Shown in pieces: positions 4,904-5,127 of a stretch of 5,127 nucleotides of DNA. Source of the DNA: JAGQTE01 sp964648005 (GTDB lineage Bacteria > Actinomycetota > Acidimicrobiia > Acidimicrobiales > Acidimicrobilacustridaceae); contig CAZYKR010000291.1 of NCBI GenBank assembly GCA_964648005.1, positions 1 through 5,127 of the forward strand. Reading direction: 5' to 3'. The translations under genes were made by a program, and so were the position numbers. The notes under the pieces were generated by a model that was given only the letters and a program-made list of their open reading frames with translations, was not told where the DNA came from and searched no databases. Numbering within the stretch: the stretch's first letter is position 1; each line of letters opens with the position of its first letter.

Positions 4904-4921
4904 GGTGACCGCGGAACGGAC

Positions 4922-4954
4922 CTGCGCCGTCGCTCCGAGCGTGTCGCGGCGCAG
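4922..4954. promoter_or_regulatory. Nested inverted repeats between divergent genes, candidate shared operator
   Basis: The outer arms CTGCGCCG (4922-4929) and CGGCGCAG (4947-4954) are perfect 8-bp complements. Within them CGCTC-C-GAGCG (4931-4941) is a perfect 5-bp dyad. The element covers the expected -35 region of the minus-strand UPF0114 promoter (-10 at 4898-4903) and ends 8 bp before the plus-strand TAGCCT candidate (4963-4968), so one bound protein could touch both promoters. The repeats are seen directly; operator function is inferred. Confidence 0.4.
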
Positions 4955-4962
4955 CTCGTCGG

Positions 4963-4968
4963 TAGCCT
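4963..4968 (+). promoter_or_regulatory. Weak TAGCCT -10 candidate for the right-edge hexapeptide gene
   Basis: TAGCCT fits only the TAnnnT skeleton. It would put transcription start at about 4975-4978, giving a leader of roughly 10 nt before the ATG at 4987. It is the only reasonable -10 candidate in the 97-bp divergent gap on this strand. No -35 was recognised. Confidence 0.25.
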
Positions 4969-4986
4969 CGCAGGATCGATGCGCCG

Positions 4987-5127
4987 ATGACCGATGATCC
5001 CGCCGGCATGCCGGGACCGACCGCACCGGTCGTGGTGGCGCCCAGCGCCCGCCTGGTCGGGCGGGTGGCACTGGGACCGGGTGCGTACCTGGCGCCGGGG
5101 ACGGTGGTGCGGGCCGCCGACCCAGGC
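4987..5127 (+). CDS. Hexapeptide-repeat (left-handed beta-helix) protein, gamma-carbonic-anhydrase-like, N-terminal fragment cut by window edge
   Basis: The 47 visible residues run open to the right edge. After a short Pro-rich leader (MTDDPAGMPGPTAP) comes VVVAPSARLVGRVALGPGAYLAPGTVVRAAD, in which small aliphatic residues recur about every six positions, as in left-handed beta-helix coils. The order (APSA.LVG.V.LG.GA.L.PG.VVR..D) closely resembles the first coils of gamma-class carbonic anhydrase/YrdA-type proteins, which typically continue GDxxxIxIGxxTNIQD. The catalytic or metal-ligand histidines would lie beyond the window, so activity cannot be judged, and an acyl- or nucleotidyltransferase with the same fold is possible. 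The ATG at 4987 has AGGA 11 nt upstream; an in-frame ATG at 5008 is the alternative. It is divergent from the UPF0114 gene. Confidence 0.7.
   Translation, partial: MTDDPAGMPGPTAPVVVAPSARLVGRVALGPGAYLAPGTVVRAADPG

Noticed and set aside
3939..4904. 321-codon plus-strand frame spanning rsfS, the convergent hairpin and the UPF0114 gene
   Set aside because: It reads rsfS in the wrong frame and the membrane protein in antisense, so it cannot be a real gene.
4890..5009. 40-codon N-terminal extension of the UPF0114 protein
   Set aside because: It would overlap the divergent hexapeptide gene and the promoter region, and it is Arg-rich while the family begins near the ATG at 4889.
1..5127. CRISPR array, tRNA, insertion sequence, toxin-antitoxin or phage signature
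   Set aside because: I looked for regularly spaced repeats, cloverleaf-like segments, transposase motifs and small paired genes and saw none.

Overview
The window reads as chromosomal DNA of a high-GC Actinomycetota bacterium (roughly 70% G+C by eye). The pointers are GTG starts, a nadD / LytR-C-terminal-domain membrane protein / rsfS gene order, a SigA/SigB-type sigma factor and a class II (plant/mycobacterial type) DAHP synthase. A lineage outside the well-studied mycobacteria and streptomycetes, for example Acidimicrobiia-like, is a guess from overall feel and not a demonstrated placement. No phage, transposon, CRISPR, tRNA or rRNA sequence was found.

Layout. (1) 1-348, minus strand: the N-terminal quarter of a class II DAHP synthase, the first step of the shikimate pathway, running off the left edge. 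(2) 408-1250, minus strand: a 280-residue group 2-type sigma-70 factor with a shortened region 3, immediately upstream of the DAHP synthase gene. The 59-bp gap between them can fold into two mutually exclusive hairpins. (3) 1251-1540: a divergent control region of about 290 bp without a convincing gene. It holds a 44-nt hairpin, an ECF-type promoter candidate for the sigma gene, an 18-bp palindrome and a leaderless-type promoter for nadD. (4) 1541-4281, plus strand: a three-gene operon, nadD (NAD biosynthesis), a single-pass membrane protein with a degenerate LCP-like domain plus a LytR_C domain, and rsfS (ribosome silencing factor). (5) 4282-4373: a convergent gap with a long imperfect hairpin. 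(6) 4374-4889, minus strand: a UPF0114/YqhA-family four-helix membrane protein. (7) 4890-4986: a divergent promoter region with nested dyads. (8) 4987-5127, plus strand: the first 47 codons of a left-handed beta-helix (hexapeptide repeat) protein, gamma-carbonic-anhydrase-like, running off the right edge.

Most of the content is core metabolism and housekeeping. Joining nadD to rsfS is common in bacteria. The less ordinary parts are the envelope-type LCP-like protein inserted between them, whose catalytic motif is altered, the trimmed sigma factor next to aromatic amino-acid synthesis, and the structured intergenic regions. I see no strong case for a wholly new biological system. The regulatory elements are sequence-only inferences.
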